Shown here piece after piece: positions 17,020 through 27,004 of a DNA stretch of 54,280 nt (position 1 is its first letter; each line of letters begins with the position of its first letter). The translations under genes were made by a program, and so were the position numbers. The stretch spans positions 1 to 54,280 of the forward strand of contig JAJQHY010000033.1 in assembly GCA_021199495.1 (NCBI GenBank), given 5' to 3'. The notes below the pieces were generated by a model, which saw only the letters and a program-made list of their open reading frames with translations, searched no databases and had not been told where the DNA came from. The stretch is from Lachnospiraceae bacterium. Its GTDB lineage: Bacteria; Bacillota; Clostridia; Lachnospirales; Lachnospiraceae.

Positions 17020-19809
17020 ATGGAGCAGGTATTTGATGTGAATCGATACGCGGAGCTTGCCAGACAGGCGGCCGCGGAGGGAATTGTACTTTTAAAAAAT
17101 GACAGGGACGCACTGCCATTGGCTGAGAGCGCGAAAGTGGCGGTTTTCGGCAGGAGTCAGTTTCATTATTATAAAAGCGGAACAGGTTCCGGAGGCAAGG
17201 TGAACGCGCCGTATGTGGTGGGGATTCTGGACGCGCTTTTAAGCAGCGAAGATATTCAGGTGAATGCGTCTGTGCTGGCTGTTTATCAGGAGTGGCTGAA
17301 AAGGCATCCGTTTGACAACGGCATTGGCTGGGCCGGCGAGCCCTGGAATCAGGAGGAAATGCCGCTTACAGAGGAAGTGGTATCAGCGGCTGCCGCGGAA
17401 TCGGAGACTGCCATCGTGATCATCGGCAGGACTGCGGGTGAGGATAAAGATAATTCCGCTGATCAGGGGAGTTATCTGCTGACAGACGAGGAAGAGTGGA
17501 TGCTTTCACTTGTCTGTGCGCATTTTGCGAAGACGGTTGTGCTGTTAAATACAGGAAATGTGATCGACATGGGCTGGGTATCCCGTTATGATCCTGCCGC
17601 CGTGCTTTATGTCTGGCAGGGTGGCCAGGAGGGCGGCAATGCGGTGCTGGACGTACTGACAGGAAGCGTGAATCCCTGCGGAAAGCTGACGGATACGATC
17701 TGTCAGGAGATCGCGGATTGCCCGGCGTCGGATTTTGGAAGAGAGGATCGGTCCGTTTATACGGAAGATATCTATGTGGGTTACCGCTATTTTGAGACCT
17801 TTGCGCCTCAAAAGGTAGTCTATCCGTTTGGCTTTGGTCTGTCTTATACGCAGTTTGAGATTGAACCGGTCAGTCTGGTTTGGGGTGAAAATACAACGTC
17901 CTATCCTGGAGAAAAGGAAATCCGCGTGTCAGTATCTGTGAAAAATACAGGTAGCAGAGCCGGAAAAGAAGTGGTGCAGCTGTACAGTGCAGCGCCCTGC
18001 GGGCAGTTGGGAAAAGCGGCCCGGGTACTCTGCGGCTTTTTAAAAACCAGGGAGCTTGCCCCGGGGGAGGAGGAGCTTCTGACCATTTCCTGTCCGGCGT
18101 ATCTGCTGGCTTCCTATGATGACAGCGGAAAGAGCGGAGAGCGGTTTTGCTATGTGCTGGAGGCAGGGACATATCAGTTTTTCATTGGCACGGACGTCAG
18201 AAGCGCAGCTTTGGCGGGCAGCCTGATGATAGAGCAGACAGAAGTGGTGCAGAAGCTGCGTCAGGCCATGGCGCCGACGGAGCATTTTGAGAGACTTTGT
18301 GTTGATGAAACCGGAAAGCCGGGACGCGAGGAAACGCCACTTCGGGAATATTCCTTAAAACAGCGGATGGAGTCAGAAAGACCGGTCAGCATTCCATGTA
18401 CGGGAGAAAAAGGGCTTCGACTGGCGGACGCGGCGGCTTTCTCTGACATGACTGATCCGGTTTTGGATGAGAAGCTTTTGCAGGATTTCCTGAATCAACT
18501 TTCTGATGAGGAGTTATGCATCCTGCTTCGCGGCGAGGGCATGAGCTCGCCCAAGGTGACAGCCGGGACAGCCGGAGCTTTTGGCGGCGTTTGTGACACG
18601 CTTAAACAGCGAGGGATTCCGCTTGCCTGCTGTTCGGACGGACCCAGCGGGATTCGTATGGAATGCGGTACGATTGCTTTTTCTGTGCCGAACGGAACAT
18701 GTCTGGCGGCTTCCTTCAATGAAGCACTGTCCGAAGAGTTGTTTGCCATGGTGGGACTGGAGCTTTTGAAAAACCGGATTGATACGCTTTTAGGACCGGG
18801 CATGAATATCCACAGGTGCCCGTTAAACGGCCGGAATTTTGAGTATTTTTCAGAGGACCCGTTCCTGACCGGACGGATGGCAATCGCACAGTTAAAGGGC
18901 CTGCACCGGTATGGAGTGACCGGAACAATCAAACACTTTGCCTGCAATAACCAGGAATTTCACCGCCATGATGTAAACGCGGTGGTGTCGGAGCGGGCGC
19001 TGCGGGAGATTTACTTAAAAGGATTTGAAATGGCGGTTCGGGAAGGCGGCGCGTTCAGCATCATGTCCAGCTATAACCTGGTAAACGGCGTCCATGCCGC
19101 CAGTAACTATGATCTGCTGACGACGATCCTGCGTGGGGAATGGGGCTACACCGGTATTGTCATGACGGACTGGTGGGCCAGAGGAAACGAGGAAGGGTAC
19201 GAGTCGGACAGACGGAATTTTGCGTCCATGGTTCGTGCGCAGAATGACCTGTATATGGTGACCCGGGATGCAGCGGCTAATTCCAATGGGGACAACCTTG
19301 CGGAGGCATTAAAAGACGGCAGACTGACCAGAGGCGAACTGCTTCGCTGCGCTGCCAATCTCTGCCGTGCGCTGGTGAAGCTGCCGGTGATGGCGCGCCA
19401 GGAAGGAAGGCCACTTTCCGTGGAGGAAGCGCTGGAAAAAGAAGCACCGTTGGAATCAAAAACTGCGGTGAGAGTGGCTGAGATTTCTGTTGTCAAAGAG
19501 ACAGAATTGCCGGTGGAGAAGCTCGAAAACAGGGAAAGCAATGATTACATGTATGCGCTCACATTTAAAGAAGCAGGAAAATATCAGCTTCAGCTGACTG
19601 TCCGAAGCGGCTCTGTCAGTGACCTGGCACAGCTGCCGGTGTTTATCTTTGTCGATAATCAGTTGAAGGGCGGTGTGACGCTGAGCGGAGCAGACAGGGA
19701 ATGGCGAATGGTCTGCATTGAACTGGGTGAGATGCCCTTAAAAGAGATCAGCTTAAGACTGCATTTCGGGGAGAACAGCCTGGAGGTGGGCGGCATAAAA
19801 GTCTTTTGA
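17020..19809 (+). CDS. GH3-family beta-glycosidase with swapped domain order
   Basis: This is a 929-residue cytoplasmic glycoside hydrolase of family GH3. The order is reversed from the classical one. The (alpha/beta) sandwich domain comes first (AAAEGIVLLKNDRDALPLAE near residue 18; PFGFGLSYTQFEIEP near 275), then a fibronectin-like domain. The TIM barrel is C-terminal (CSDGPSGIRM, GPGMNIHRCPLNGRNFEYFS). The nucleophile Asp717 is in GIVMTDWWARG. Swapped GH3 enzymes are known in clostridia. The ATG at 17020 fits AAGGAG at 17008 and the family N-terminus; in-frame starts at 16933 and 16981 would add 29 or 13 residues. It would cleave terminal beta-linked sugars from imported oligosaccharides, working with the GH30 enzyme. 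Confidence 0.9.
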   Translation: MEQVFDVNRYAELARQAAAEGIVLLKNDRDALPLAESAKVAVFGRSQFHYYKSGTGSGGKVNAPYVVGILDALLSSEDIQVNASVLAVYQEWLKRHPFDNGIGWAGEPWNQEEMPLTEEVVSAAAAESETAIVIIGRTAGEDKDNSADQGSYLLTDEEEWMLSLVCAHFAKTVVLLNTGNVIDMGWVSRYDPAAVLYVWQGGQEGGNAVLDVLTGSVNPCGKLTDTICQEIADCPASDFGREDRSVYTEDIYVGYRYFETFAPQKVVYPFGFGLSYTQFEIEPVSLVWGENTTSYPGEKEIRVSVSVKNTGSRAGKEVVQLYSAAPCGQLGKAARVLCGFLKTRELAPGEEELLTISCPAYLLASYDDSGKSGERFCYVLEAGTYQFFIGTDVRSAALAGSLMIEQTEVVQKLRQAMAPTEHFERLCVDETGKPGREETPLREYSLKQRMESERPVSIPCTGEKGLRLADAAAFSDMTDPVLDEKLLQDFLNQLSDEELCILLRGEGMSSPKVTAGTAGAFGGVCDTLKQRGIPLACCSDGPSGIRMECGTIAFSVPNGTCLAASFNEALSEELFAMVGLELLKNRIDTLLGPGMNIHRCPLNGRNFEYFSEDPFLTGRMAIAQLKGLHRYGVTGTIKHFACNNQEFHRHDVNAVVSERALREIYLKGFEMAVREGGAFSIMSSYNLVNGVHAASNYDLLTTILRGEWGYTGIVMTDWWARGNEEGYESDRRNFASMVRAQNDLYMVTRDAAANSNGDNLAEALKDGRLTRGELLRCAANLCRALVKLPVMARQEGRPLSVEEALEKEAPLESKTAVRVAEISVVKETELPVEKLENRESNDYMYALTFKEAGKYQLQLTVRSGSVSDLAQLPVFIFVDNQLKGGVTLSGADREWRMVCIELGEMPLKEISLRLHFGENSLEVGGIKVF

Positions 19810-19830
19810 CATAGTCACACAATGTTACAA

Positions 19831-19866
19831 AACCGCGTCTTTATTTTGGAAGGCGCGGCTTTTTTT
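19831..19866 (+). terminator. Terminator after GH3, near-copy of the one at 9.67 kb
   Basis: The hairpin has arms around 19831-19841 and 19850-19860, closed by a seven-T run. Arm and loop sequence nearly match the hairpin at 9666-9695. Confidence 0.85.
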
Positions 19867-19963
19867 GTTGATTTGAAATGAACTCTATGATAATCTGAAT
19901 TCAATGAAAGAAACTATGCCGATTAAGTTTTCAGCAGAAAGCTGACAGGGAGGTTGCGCGGCG

Positions 19964-21548
19964 ATGGCAAAATATTTCAACGTAAATGGATTGTGCAGAC
20001 CGGAGAAGCACTATATGGTTGATCTGAGTTCCCGTCTGGAACAGATCAAGAGGATGGTAGATAACGGAGATTATTTTACGATTAACCGGGGACGGCAGTA
20101 TGGCAAGACTACCACGCTGAATGCGCTTGCGGAGTATCTCAGGAAAGATTATGAAGTGGTGAGCCTGGATTTTCAGACTATGGATACAATGTCTTTTGAC
20201 GGTGTTCAGAATTTTGTGGCAGCGTTTGCAGGAGAATTGTTGGATAGTGTCGGTGATTTCCCTGAAGGAATTGAGGAACAGTTTCTGGAGTTTGTGGAAG
20301 GTACAGCCAGAATTAATTCTCTCAATGCGCTTTTCAGGGTCATAAAATCATGGTGCGGAAAGCTGGATCAGGGGGGTGGTGTTGATCATTGATGAGGTGG
20401 ATACCGCGACGAATAATCAGGTGTTTCTGGATTTCCTGGCACAGCTTCGCGCCTGTTACCTGAAACGGCCAAAAGCGGCCACATTCCAGTCAGTGATTCT
20501 GGCAGGGGTTTATGATATCAGAAATATCCGGAGAAAGATTCGCCCGGATGAGGAGCATAAAACAAACAGTCCGTGGAACATCGCGGCAGATTTTAATGTT
20601 GCCATGAATTTCTCTGTTTTGGATATCAGCGGCATGTTGAGGGAATATGAGACAGATTATCATACCGGAATGAATATAGAGGAGATAGCAGAGCTTTTAT
20701 ATGAATACACTTCCGGCTACCCAGTTCTTGTTTCACGATTATGCAAGCTGATGGATGAATATATTGCCGGCACAGAGGTGTTCCCGAGCCGGAAAGAAGC
20801 ATGGACCAAGGAAGGAGTGCTGGAGGCGGTGCGGATTCTTTTGCAGGAAAAAAATGCGCTGTTTGATTCTCTGTTCGAGAAATTGAACCTGTATCCAGAG
20901 ATGAAGGAAAGAATTCGCGCAATATTATTCAGGGGCGATCCGGTTCCTTATAATGTGGACGATCCCGTCACAGATCTGCTCCATATGTTTGGTTTTGTCA
21001 AAGCGGAGGGCGGCAGGCTGCTGATAGCTAACCGGATATTTGAAACCCGTCTGTATAATTATTTCCTGATGCCCCCGGAGGTGGAACGAGAGGAGTTGTA
21101 CAATTATGCGGAACAGGATAAGAATCAATTTATCCGGAATGGTAAACTGGATATGAAGCTTCTGTTGGAAAAGTTTGTGCTGTATTTTGATGATATATAC
21201 GGAGATCAGGACCAGAAATTTATCGAGGATGATGGACGGCGTTATTTTATGCTGTTTTTACGACCCATTATCAATGGAACCGGGAATTATTATGTGGAAA
21301 CACAGACCAGAAACAGGGAGCGTACCGATCTGATTATTGACTATCGGGGCGAGCAGTACATCATTGAGCTGAAAATATATCGTGGAAATGCTTATCATGA
21401 ACGCGGAGAGCGGCAGTTGACAGAGTATCTGGATTATTATCATTTAAAGAAGGGCTACATGCTCAGCTTTAATTTTAATAAGAAGAAAGAGATTGGGGTA
21501 AGAGAAATTTCTCTTGGAGATAAGGTACTGGTGGAAGCAGTGGTGTGA
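19964..21548 (+). pseudogene. AAA-ATPase-like / PD-(D/E)XK nuclease-like gene with frameshift
   Basis: The gene resembles the abundant clostridial AAA-ATPase_like/PDDEXK_9 proteins, whose function is unclear and often tied to mobile or defence loci. The N-terminal part has a P-loop-like RGRQYGKTTTL. The Walker B motif VVLIIDEVD follows the break. The C-terminus carries a nuclease-like core (TDLIIDYRGEQYIIELKIYR). The 5' frame stops at 20392, and the rest is in frame +1 from about 20376. Removing one G from the six-G run at 20371-20376 restores a ~527-residue protein (GVVLIIDEVD). This may be a base-calling error, true decay or phase variation. The ribosome site GGGAGG before 19964 is intact. 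Confidence 0.75.
20371..20376 (+). other. Frameshift at G-run in the ATPase-like gene
   Basis: Six consecutive G. Five would keep one continuous frame through the Walker B motif. The shift has the opposite sense to the two A-run sites. Confidence 0.7.
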
Positions 21549-21553
21549 AAAAT

Positions 21554-21583
21554 GAGGGGCGCCGCAAATTCGCAGCGCCTCTC
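21554..21583. terminator. Hairpin between convergent genes
   Basis: A 9-bp stem (21554-21562 with 21575-21583, one G-U pair) lies between the ends of the ATPase-like gene and the convergent GH28 gene. It could serve both directions. T-tracts on either side are weak. Confidence 0.6.
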
Positions 21584-21592
21584 ACTATTTCG

Positions 21593-23134
21593 CTAATCCT
21601 CAAACCTCACATTCTCACACAGCTCGGTATTGACTCCCAGGCCGCCTGTGATTTTGACATCCTTAAATAACACATTCCGCACCGGGTGCGCCTCATCAAA
21701 GCCGATCAGCTCGATGGCCTTGCAGTCGGTGAATTCTTCTAAGAGGCTGCGGCCGGTGACGGTCACACGCTCGTAGGTGAAATCCTCAAAATAAGGCGGT
21801 TCCGGCGCGGGTATACCGTCATCGTTATAGCCCACGGAGACGGCGAGCAGGCAGGGAACAACGCAGTCCTGAACGTGCAGGCCGCGCACATAGCCGCCGC
21901 GCTTTTTGGTGCCCTTGACCTGGATGCCGACCATGGAGTTTTTCAGGTCGCAGTCCCAGATTTTGACATCCTCGACGCCTCCGCTCATCTCGCTGCCGAT
22001 GCACAGGCCGTGGCCGAAGGAGCTGTAGCAGTCGAAGATGCGGATGTGGCGGGTGGGACGGTTGATTTCGTTGCCTTCCGGGTTTTTGCCGGATTTGATG
22101 GCGACCGAATCATCTTCCGTATGGAACACGCAGGCAAAGAGCGTGCAGTTTTCACTTGAGTCCGGATCCCAGCCGTCTCCGTTCCAGGTGCCTTTGGAGC
22201 TGAAGGTGCAGTGGTCGGTGATGATGTGGTCACTGTAGACCATGTGCAGGTTCCAGCTGGCGCCGTCGGCGAGGGTCAGGCCGCTGATACGGATATTGCT
22301 GCAGTTGCTCATGTTGATGAGGCGGCCGCGCACACGGCCGGGGATGGTGTTGTCATTCTCACAGGTCGCTACATAGTCCGCGTTGGCAGCAAGATATTCC
22401 TTTAAAAGTTCCTTTTCAGACTGGATGGTGGCCCAGGCGAGCGGGAAGCCGCCGCCTTTGATGGTGCCCTTGCCGTGGATGATGACATTGGAGCAGTTGG
22501 GACCGGAGGTGTGATCCAGTTCTCCCAAGTTTAACAGGCTCTGGTAGCACTCCATTTCGGTGCCTTCGAAGCGGCTTTTGATGCGGGGCAGATAATCCGT
22601 CGGATTGGCCGTGCCCTGTAATACGGCACCCTCGTCCAGATACAGCTCCATATCGCTGTGGAGTCTGAGCGCTCCGGTTAAGTAAGTACCGGCAGGCAGA
22701 TAGACCGCGCCGCCGGCCGGGCAGTCGTCGAATGCTTTCTGCAGCACGGCCGTGTTCATGGTCTGGCCGTCGCCGTTTGCGTGATAGGGGGCGGCGGAAA
22801 CGTCGATGCGCGTCCGGGGCAGGGATGTGGTGAAGGTGACAGAAGCTGTCTGAGGCAAATGACCTGCAGACGTTGTCGGTGTCTCATTTGCAAGTTGCTG
22901 ACTGGCCGTATTGGCAGCGGAGGTCTCGTCACAGGCGGGGAGTACAGTGACAGCTGCGGAATATTCTTTCCCGCTTTCCAGTCCTTCCACGGTGAAATGT
23001 GTTTTGTCAGTCTCACCAAGTATATTCCCGCCTAAGGATACCTGATATTTGGTCCCGGGAACGGCGCCCGCCGGTTTTTCCCACCAGAGCTCGGCCCGGT
23101 CCGGGTCGGTGTAATAAAAAATCTGTTCTATCAT
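21593..23134 (-). CDS. GH28 polygalacturonase-family enzyme with N-terminal Fn3-like domain
   Basis: This 513-residue protein begins with a fibronectin-III-like domain (about 1-110) and continues as a parallel beta-helix of family GH28. Active-site motifs visible are NGDGWDPDS (the NxD Asp), HTEDDSVAIKSG (the DD pair), and SSFGHGLCIGSE (the catalytic His). The IQVKGT motif stands in place of RIK. Family members hydrolyse galacturonan, rhamnogalacturonan or xylogalacturonan links. No signal peptide is present, so it acts on imported pectic oligosaccharides. AGGAGG precedes the start. It is divergent from the GH106-like, GH105 and GH28 genes at 23.5-28.3 kb, with which it probably works in rhamnogalacturonan breakdown. 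Confidence 0.92.
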   Translation of the reverse strand: MIEQIFYYTDPDRAELWWEKPAGAVPGTKYQVSLGGNILGETDKTHFTVEGLESGKEYSAAVTVLPACDETSAANTASQQLANETPTTSAGHLPQTASVTFTTSLPRTRIDVSAAPYHANGDGQTMNTAVLQKAFDDCPAGGAVYLPAGTYLTGALRLHSDMELYLDEGAVLQGTANPTDYLPRIKSRFEGTEMECYQSLLNLGELDHTSGPNCSNVIIHGKGTIKGGGFPLAWATIQSEKELLKEYLAANADYVATCENDNTIPGRVRGRLINMSNCSNIRISGLTLADGASWNLHMVYSDHIITDHCTFSSKGTWNGDGWDPDSSENCTLFACVFHTEDDSVAIKSGKNPEGNEINRPTRHIRIFDCYSSFGHGLCIGSEMSGGVEDVKIWDCDLKNSMVGIQVKGTKKRGGYVRGLHVQDCVVPCLLAVSVGYNDDGIPAPEPPYFEDFTYERVTVTGRSLLEEFTDCKAIELIGFDEAHPVRNVLFKDVKITGGLGVNTELCENVRFED

Positions 23135-23492
23135 TTTCGCGTTTCCTCCTGTTATTATATTTTATCCTGCATAAACATGCAATCAATCACTATCAGTCAC
23201 TTATCGCCTGACAAAACCACAAAAACATACAGAAAACCACACTTTTTGCATTTTGCCGGATAAAGGACGTCAAACGTTGGTCATTTTGCCTTATTGTTCT
23301 CATTATAAGCGGGCGGGGCATTTCACGCAAGGCAAAAAAATATTGGAAATCAACTTTATTTTCGGCATTCTTTTCGTCTTCCTTTGTCTTTACTCTTAAA
23401 AAGGGAAATGTTATAATCATCGGGAAGGGCAGAGTCTTTGCCCCAAAATTGCTGCGGACAGCGGCAACCTTTATCAGAAAGGATATCACAGA
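23135..23492. other. Divergent intergenic region between GH28 and GH106-like genes
   Basis: This 358-bp stretch must hold promoters for both directions. It is AT-rich near 23340-23420. I see no convincing promoter pair, operator palindrome, repeat or small gene in it. Confidence 0.4.
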
Positions 23493-25586
23493 ATGAATCT
23501 TTTGGAAATGCTTCACAGTCCGGGAGACGAGTATACACCAATCCCGTTCTGGTTTTTAAACGGCAATCTTTCAAGTCAGGAGATTGTCCGCCAGATGGAG
23601 GACTTTGCGGCGCACGGCGTATCCGGCGTGGTGCTGCATCCCCGTATGGGTCTTCCGAAGCGCATCAAATATCTGTCAAAAGCGTTTTTCAGTTATATCC
23701 GCACGGCAGTTGAGACAGCTGATCGTCTGCATATGTCCATCGTGCTTTACGATGAGGGCATGTATCCTTCCGGCTCCGCCAACGGGCAGGTCGTGGAGGG
23801 ACATCCGGAGCTGGCCAGTGAGGGAATCACGCTGACCAGAAAGGTACAGCCAGGCGACGAGTTTCTGGCTGAGGCCGGGGATCGCTTTCTGGTGGCGCGC
23901 AAAACCGGCGGCACCATGCGCGGTATTCACTGGGATCAGGAGGACGGCGAACTGAACGCGCCTCTGACTGCGGATCTGTTGAATCCGGTTGCGGTGGATC
24001 GTTTTATTGAATTGACGCATGAGGCGTATTACAGAGAATTCCCGGAATATTTCGGCAACACGATTATCGCCATTTTTACGGATGAGCCCAGTATCATGGG
24101 GCGCAACGTGCGCGGCATGTTTGCCTGGAGTCACAATTTCGCTGAAGATTTCACGCAGGCCGGCGGCAGGCTGGAAAATCTTCCGGAGATGTTTTTCGGC
24201 CGGGAAAATGACGACACCCGCCTGTACGACAAACTGATTCTGAAGCGGGAGAGCGAGGTTTATTACGGGAAGCTGAGCGACTGGTGCGCCAATCACGGTA
24301 TCTGCCTGATGGGGCATCCGCACCAGAGCGATGATATTGAAGCGGAACGCTATTTCCACATTCCCGGGCAGGATCTGGTGCTGCGCTGGATCGGCCCGGA
24401 AAAGAGCGGCATAAAGGGCATGGATTCCACTATGGCCAAGTGCAGCGCGGACGCAGCCAGACTGATGGGACGGCGGCGTAACGCCAACGAATGCTTCGGC
24501 GCCTGCAATGCGGACAATAATCCCTGGCAGTTCTCGGGCGGAGACATGAAATGGTACCTGGACTGGCTTGCGGTGCGCGGCGTCAATCTTTTCGTACCGC
24601 ACGCGTTTTATTATTCCATTGAAGGCAAGAGAAAAGGGGAGCGTCCGCCGGATGTCGGACCGAATAATATCTGGTGGCCGCATTACAATCTCTGGTCTTC
24701 CTACATGCGCAGGCTGTCCTGCCTGATGACTGATACGGAGCTTCATGCACCTGTGGCGGTGCTGTGCAGAAACCGGGCACTTTGCCCGGATGTTGTGGCG
24801 CCTCTATTTGAGCATCAGACCGGCTTTCAGTACATACCGGAGAGCTATTGGAATGACTGCACTGTGGATGAAGAGACGCATGAACTGATTTTAAACGGGT
24901 ATCGTTATCAGGCAGTGTTGAATGATACGGAAAACAGATTTCCGCAGGCGGCTCATCAGGTGACGGAGGCGATGGCGGATGTGCAGTGCTTCCCGGCAGC
25001 GCCCATGCTGCGTGTCTCGCACTTTATGCGCGGCGGAGTGGAATGCTGGTTTTTGGTGAATGAAGGAAACCGGATTATCGAGACGACCATGACTATGCCG
25101 GGCGTGACCGGCCGGATTGGCAGATATGACCTGTGGAACGACGAGGCCTGCCGGCAGACATCTTTACAGAGCGAGGACGGTGCGCAGATCCGCTTAAGTC
25201 TGCATCCGAGACAAAGCCAGCTTTTCTTCCTCTGCAGTGAGGAGGAGTATGAGGCACTGCCCGTGCCGCCGAAAATGGTCTGGCTGCCAAAGCCGAAGTT
25301 TACCCTTGTCGGCCGCAATACCTTTGAGTGCACCAGAACGTACACCGCCACAATGGAGGTGAGCGCCGGGGATCTTGCGGAAGGCGTCCCGATGATTACC
25401 TTCGACGGTTACGATATGGCGGAGCTGAAAATCAACGGACAGGACGCGGGTGTGTCCTTCTGGCCGACACACCGTTTTCCGGTAAAGGGCCTTCTGCATG
25501 AGGGCGAAAATGAGATCGAGGTGACCATGACAGGAAGCCTGGCGAATAAATATGGAATACGCGCGGTGCCATACGGGGTGAGGTAG
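23493..25586 (+). CDS. GH106-like glycoside hydrolase (alpha-L-rhamnosidase family)
   Basis: This 697-residue protein has the N-terminal signature of GH106-like enzymes (PFWFLNGNLSSQEIVRQM, then GVVLHPRMGLP and YDEGMYPSGSANG). A candidate acidic motif is IFTDEPSIMG. The C-terminal ~120 residues form a beta-rich domain (DGYDMAELKINGQDAG, ending SLANKYGIRAV) typical of these proteins. No signal peptide is present. Characterised GH106 enzymes remove alpha-L-rhamnose, and this protein is shorter than the Bacteroides members, so the precise linkage is uncertain. It sits directly before GH105 and GH28 genes, fitting stepwise breakdown of rhamnogalacturonan oligosaccharides. The ribosome site is AGAAAGGA. 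Confidence 0.8.
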   Translation: MNLLEMLHSPGDEYTPIPFWFLNGNLSSQEIVRQMEDFAAHGVSGVVLHPRMGLPKRIKYLSKAFFSYIRTAVETADRLHMSIVLYDEGMYPSGSANGQVVEGHPELASEGITLTRKVQPGDEFLAEAGDRFLVARKTGGTMRGIHWDQEDGELNAPLTADLLNPVAVDRFIELTHEAYYREFPEYFGNTIIAIFTDEPSIMGRNVRGMFAWSHNFAEDFTQAGGRLENLPEMFFGRENDDTRLYDKLILKRESEVYYGKLSDWCANHGICLMGHPHQSDDIEAERYFHIPGQDLVLRWIGPEKSGIKGMDSTMAKCSADAARLMGRRRNANECFGACNADNNPWQFSGGDMKWYLDWLAVRGVNLFVPHAFYYSIEGKRKGERPPDVGPNNIWWPHYNLWSSYMRRLSCLMTDTELHAPVAVLCRNRALCPDVVAPLFEHQTGFQYIPESYWNDCTVDEETHELILNGYRYQAVLNDTENRFPQAAHQVTEAMADVQCFPAAPMLRVSHFMRGGVECWFLVNEGNRIIETTMTMPGVTGRIGRYDLWNDEACRQTSLQSEDGAQIRLSLHPRQSQLFFLCSEEEYEALPVPPKMVWLPKPKFTLVGRNTFECTRTYTATMEVSAGDLAEGVPMITFDGYDMAELKINGQDAGVSFWPTHRFPVKGLLHEGENEIEVTMTGSLANKYGIRAVPYGVR

Positions 25587-25731
25587 CACTGCGGCAGAAG
25601 CGGGAGGCAGTTTTTGAACACAGAAGGGGCTGTGTCCGGGCTGCAGCCTGTGAATCAGTGTAATATGACAGCGAAGAGATCAGCTGTTTACAGAGAAATT
25701 CGCTGAATATTTAAGAAGGAGAGGTTATTTT

Positions 25732-26919
25732 ATGGAGTTGCAGAATGTATTGGAGAAAGCACATGCCTATATTGACGGTCTGACTGTTGATTCAACGCAG
25801 AACGTGCCGAAGGAGGTTGTGGCGGACGAGCATAAGTTCTTTACCTGGGACAATGAGTACAGAACTCCGTCCGAGAAGCCCTACCTGTTTGACTGGAGCT
25901 ATTACAACGGCGTGGTGATGGAGGGACTTTATGACATCTATGCTGTGAATCCGGAGGCGGGACAGCGTTATTATGATTATGTGAAGGAATACCTGGATGC
26001 CATGCTGGTGAAGGACGAGGATGGAAATGTATCCCTGAATCCGAGACTGGCCGGCTATGTGGATCATCACGGGGCGGACTGCTATAAGACCGCGGCTGTC
26101 TTGATGAAAATGACGAGCGGACATGACGATTATATGAAGCTCGCGTCCACTCTTTACCGTGACCTGACGGATACCGCACATGTGAATTCGAAGGGAAATA
26201 TCGTCCCGCTGGACTTTATGGAGGAAGACCTTGGTTTTAATTACTGGCACTCCTGGGCGGGCGGTAAGGCTCCCAAGTACAAGGTGTGGCTGGATGGTAT
26301 CTACATGCTGCAGCCCTTCCTGGCCAGCTATGCGGCGAAGACCGGCGACCAGGCGCAGCTTGACCTGATTAAAAAGCGTTTTCAGTGGGTAGCTGATACG
26401 ATGCTGGCACCGGACGGCATGTATTATCATGCCTGCAACAGTAAGGACGATGTCTGTGCGTTCCACTGGACCCGCGCCATGGGCTGGTATGCCATGGCCA
26501 TGGTGGATGTGATGGATGCGGCGGGCGGTGAGATGGTCGATGTCATTAAGCCGAACCTGAAGCTTTTTGTGGACGGCATGCTGAAATATCAGGATGGAAG
26601 CGGTATGTGGGCCAATGTCGCTGACTGGCCGGTAACGGAGACAAACCGCCTGGAGACGAGCGGCACCGCCATGATGGTGTATACCATTTTAAAGGGCGTG
26701 CGCAAAGGCTGGCTTGACGCTTCCTATCGTGACGCGGCGGTGAAGGCTTTCACGGCGATGACAGAACTGAAGCTGACAGAGGACGGCCTGATTGATATTT
26801 ATATGAAGGCATCCGCCAATAACACCAATAATTATGAGAATCCCGATTATTATATGCCGGATGAGGGAAAGGGCAGCGGCCCCTATATCATGGCGTATTC
26901 GGAGATGATTCAGCTGTAA
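25732..26919 (+). CDS. GH105 unsaturated rhamnogalacturonyl hydrolase
   Basis: This is a 395-residue (alpha/alpha)6-barrel enzyme of family GH105 (YteR/YesR group). It releases the 4,5-unsaturated galacturonate left at the non-reducing end by rhamnogalacturonan lyases. Family-like motifs include PYLFDWSYYNGVVMEGLYDI near residue 50, the metal/active-site-like NPRLAGYVDHHGADCYKTAA, VWLDGIYMLQPFLA with an essential-type Asp, and HWTRAMGWYAMAMVDVM. It lacks a signal peptide, so it is cytoplasmic. GGAGAGG precedes the ATG. An 8-9 bp intercistronic hairpin lies between it and the following GH28 gene. Confidence 0.92.
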   Translation: MELQNVLEKAHAYIDGLTVDSTQNVPKEVVADEHKFFTWDNEYRTPSEKPYLFDWSYYNGVVMEGLYDIYAVNPEAGQRYYDYVKEYLDAMLVKDEDGNVSLNPRLAGYVDHHGADCYKTAAVLMKMTSGHDDYMKLASTLYRDLTDTAHVNSKGNIVPLDFMEEDLGFNYWHSWAGGKAPKYKVWLDGIYMLQPFLASYAAKTGDQAQLDLIKKRFQWVADTMLAPDGMYYHACNSKDDVCAFHWTRAMGWYAMAMVDVMDAAGGEMVDVIKPNLKLFVDGMLKYQDGSGMWANVADWPVTETNRLETSGTAMMVYTILKGVRKGWLDASYRDAAVKAFTAMTELKLTEDGLIDIYMKASANNTNNYENPDYYMPDEGKGSGPYIMAYSEMIQL

Positions 26920-26933
26920 TAACAGACAGATTG

Positions 26934-26961
26934 CGCTCACAGGGCAGAGGCTCTGTGAGCG
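26934..26961 (+). terminator. Intercistronic hairpin between GH105 and GH28
   Basis: There is a perfect 9-bp stem (26934-26942 with 26953-26961) with no T-run. It is probably an RNA-stabilising or processing hairpin rather than a full terminator. Confidence 0.45.
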
Positions 26962-27004
26962 TTGTCATAAAGACTGAAAGAAGTCAGAGTAAAAAGGAGA
27001 AAAC

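Noticed and set aside
23676-24746. A 356-codon minus-strand frame opposite the GH106-like gene
   Set aside because: The plus-strand frame has clear family motifs; the reverse frame does not.
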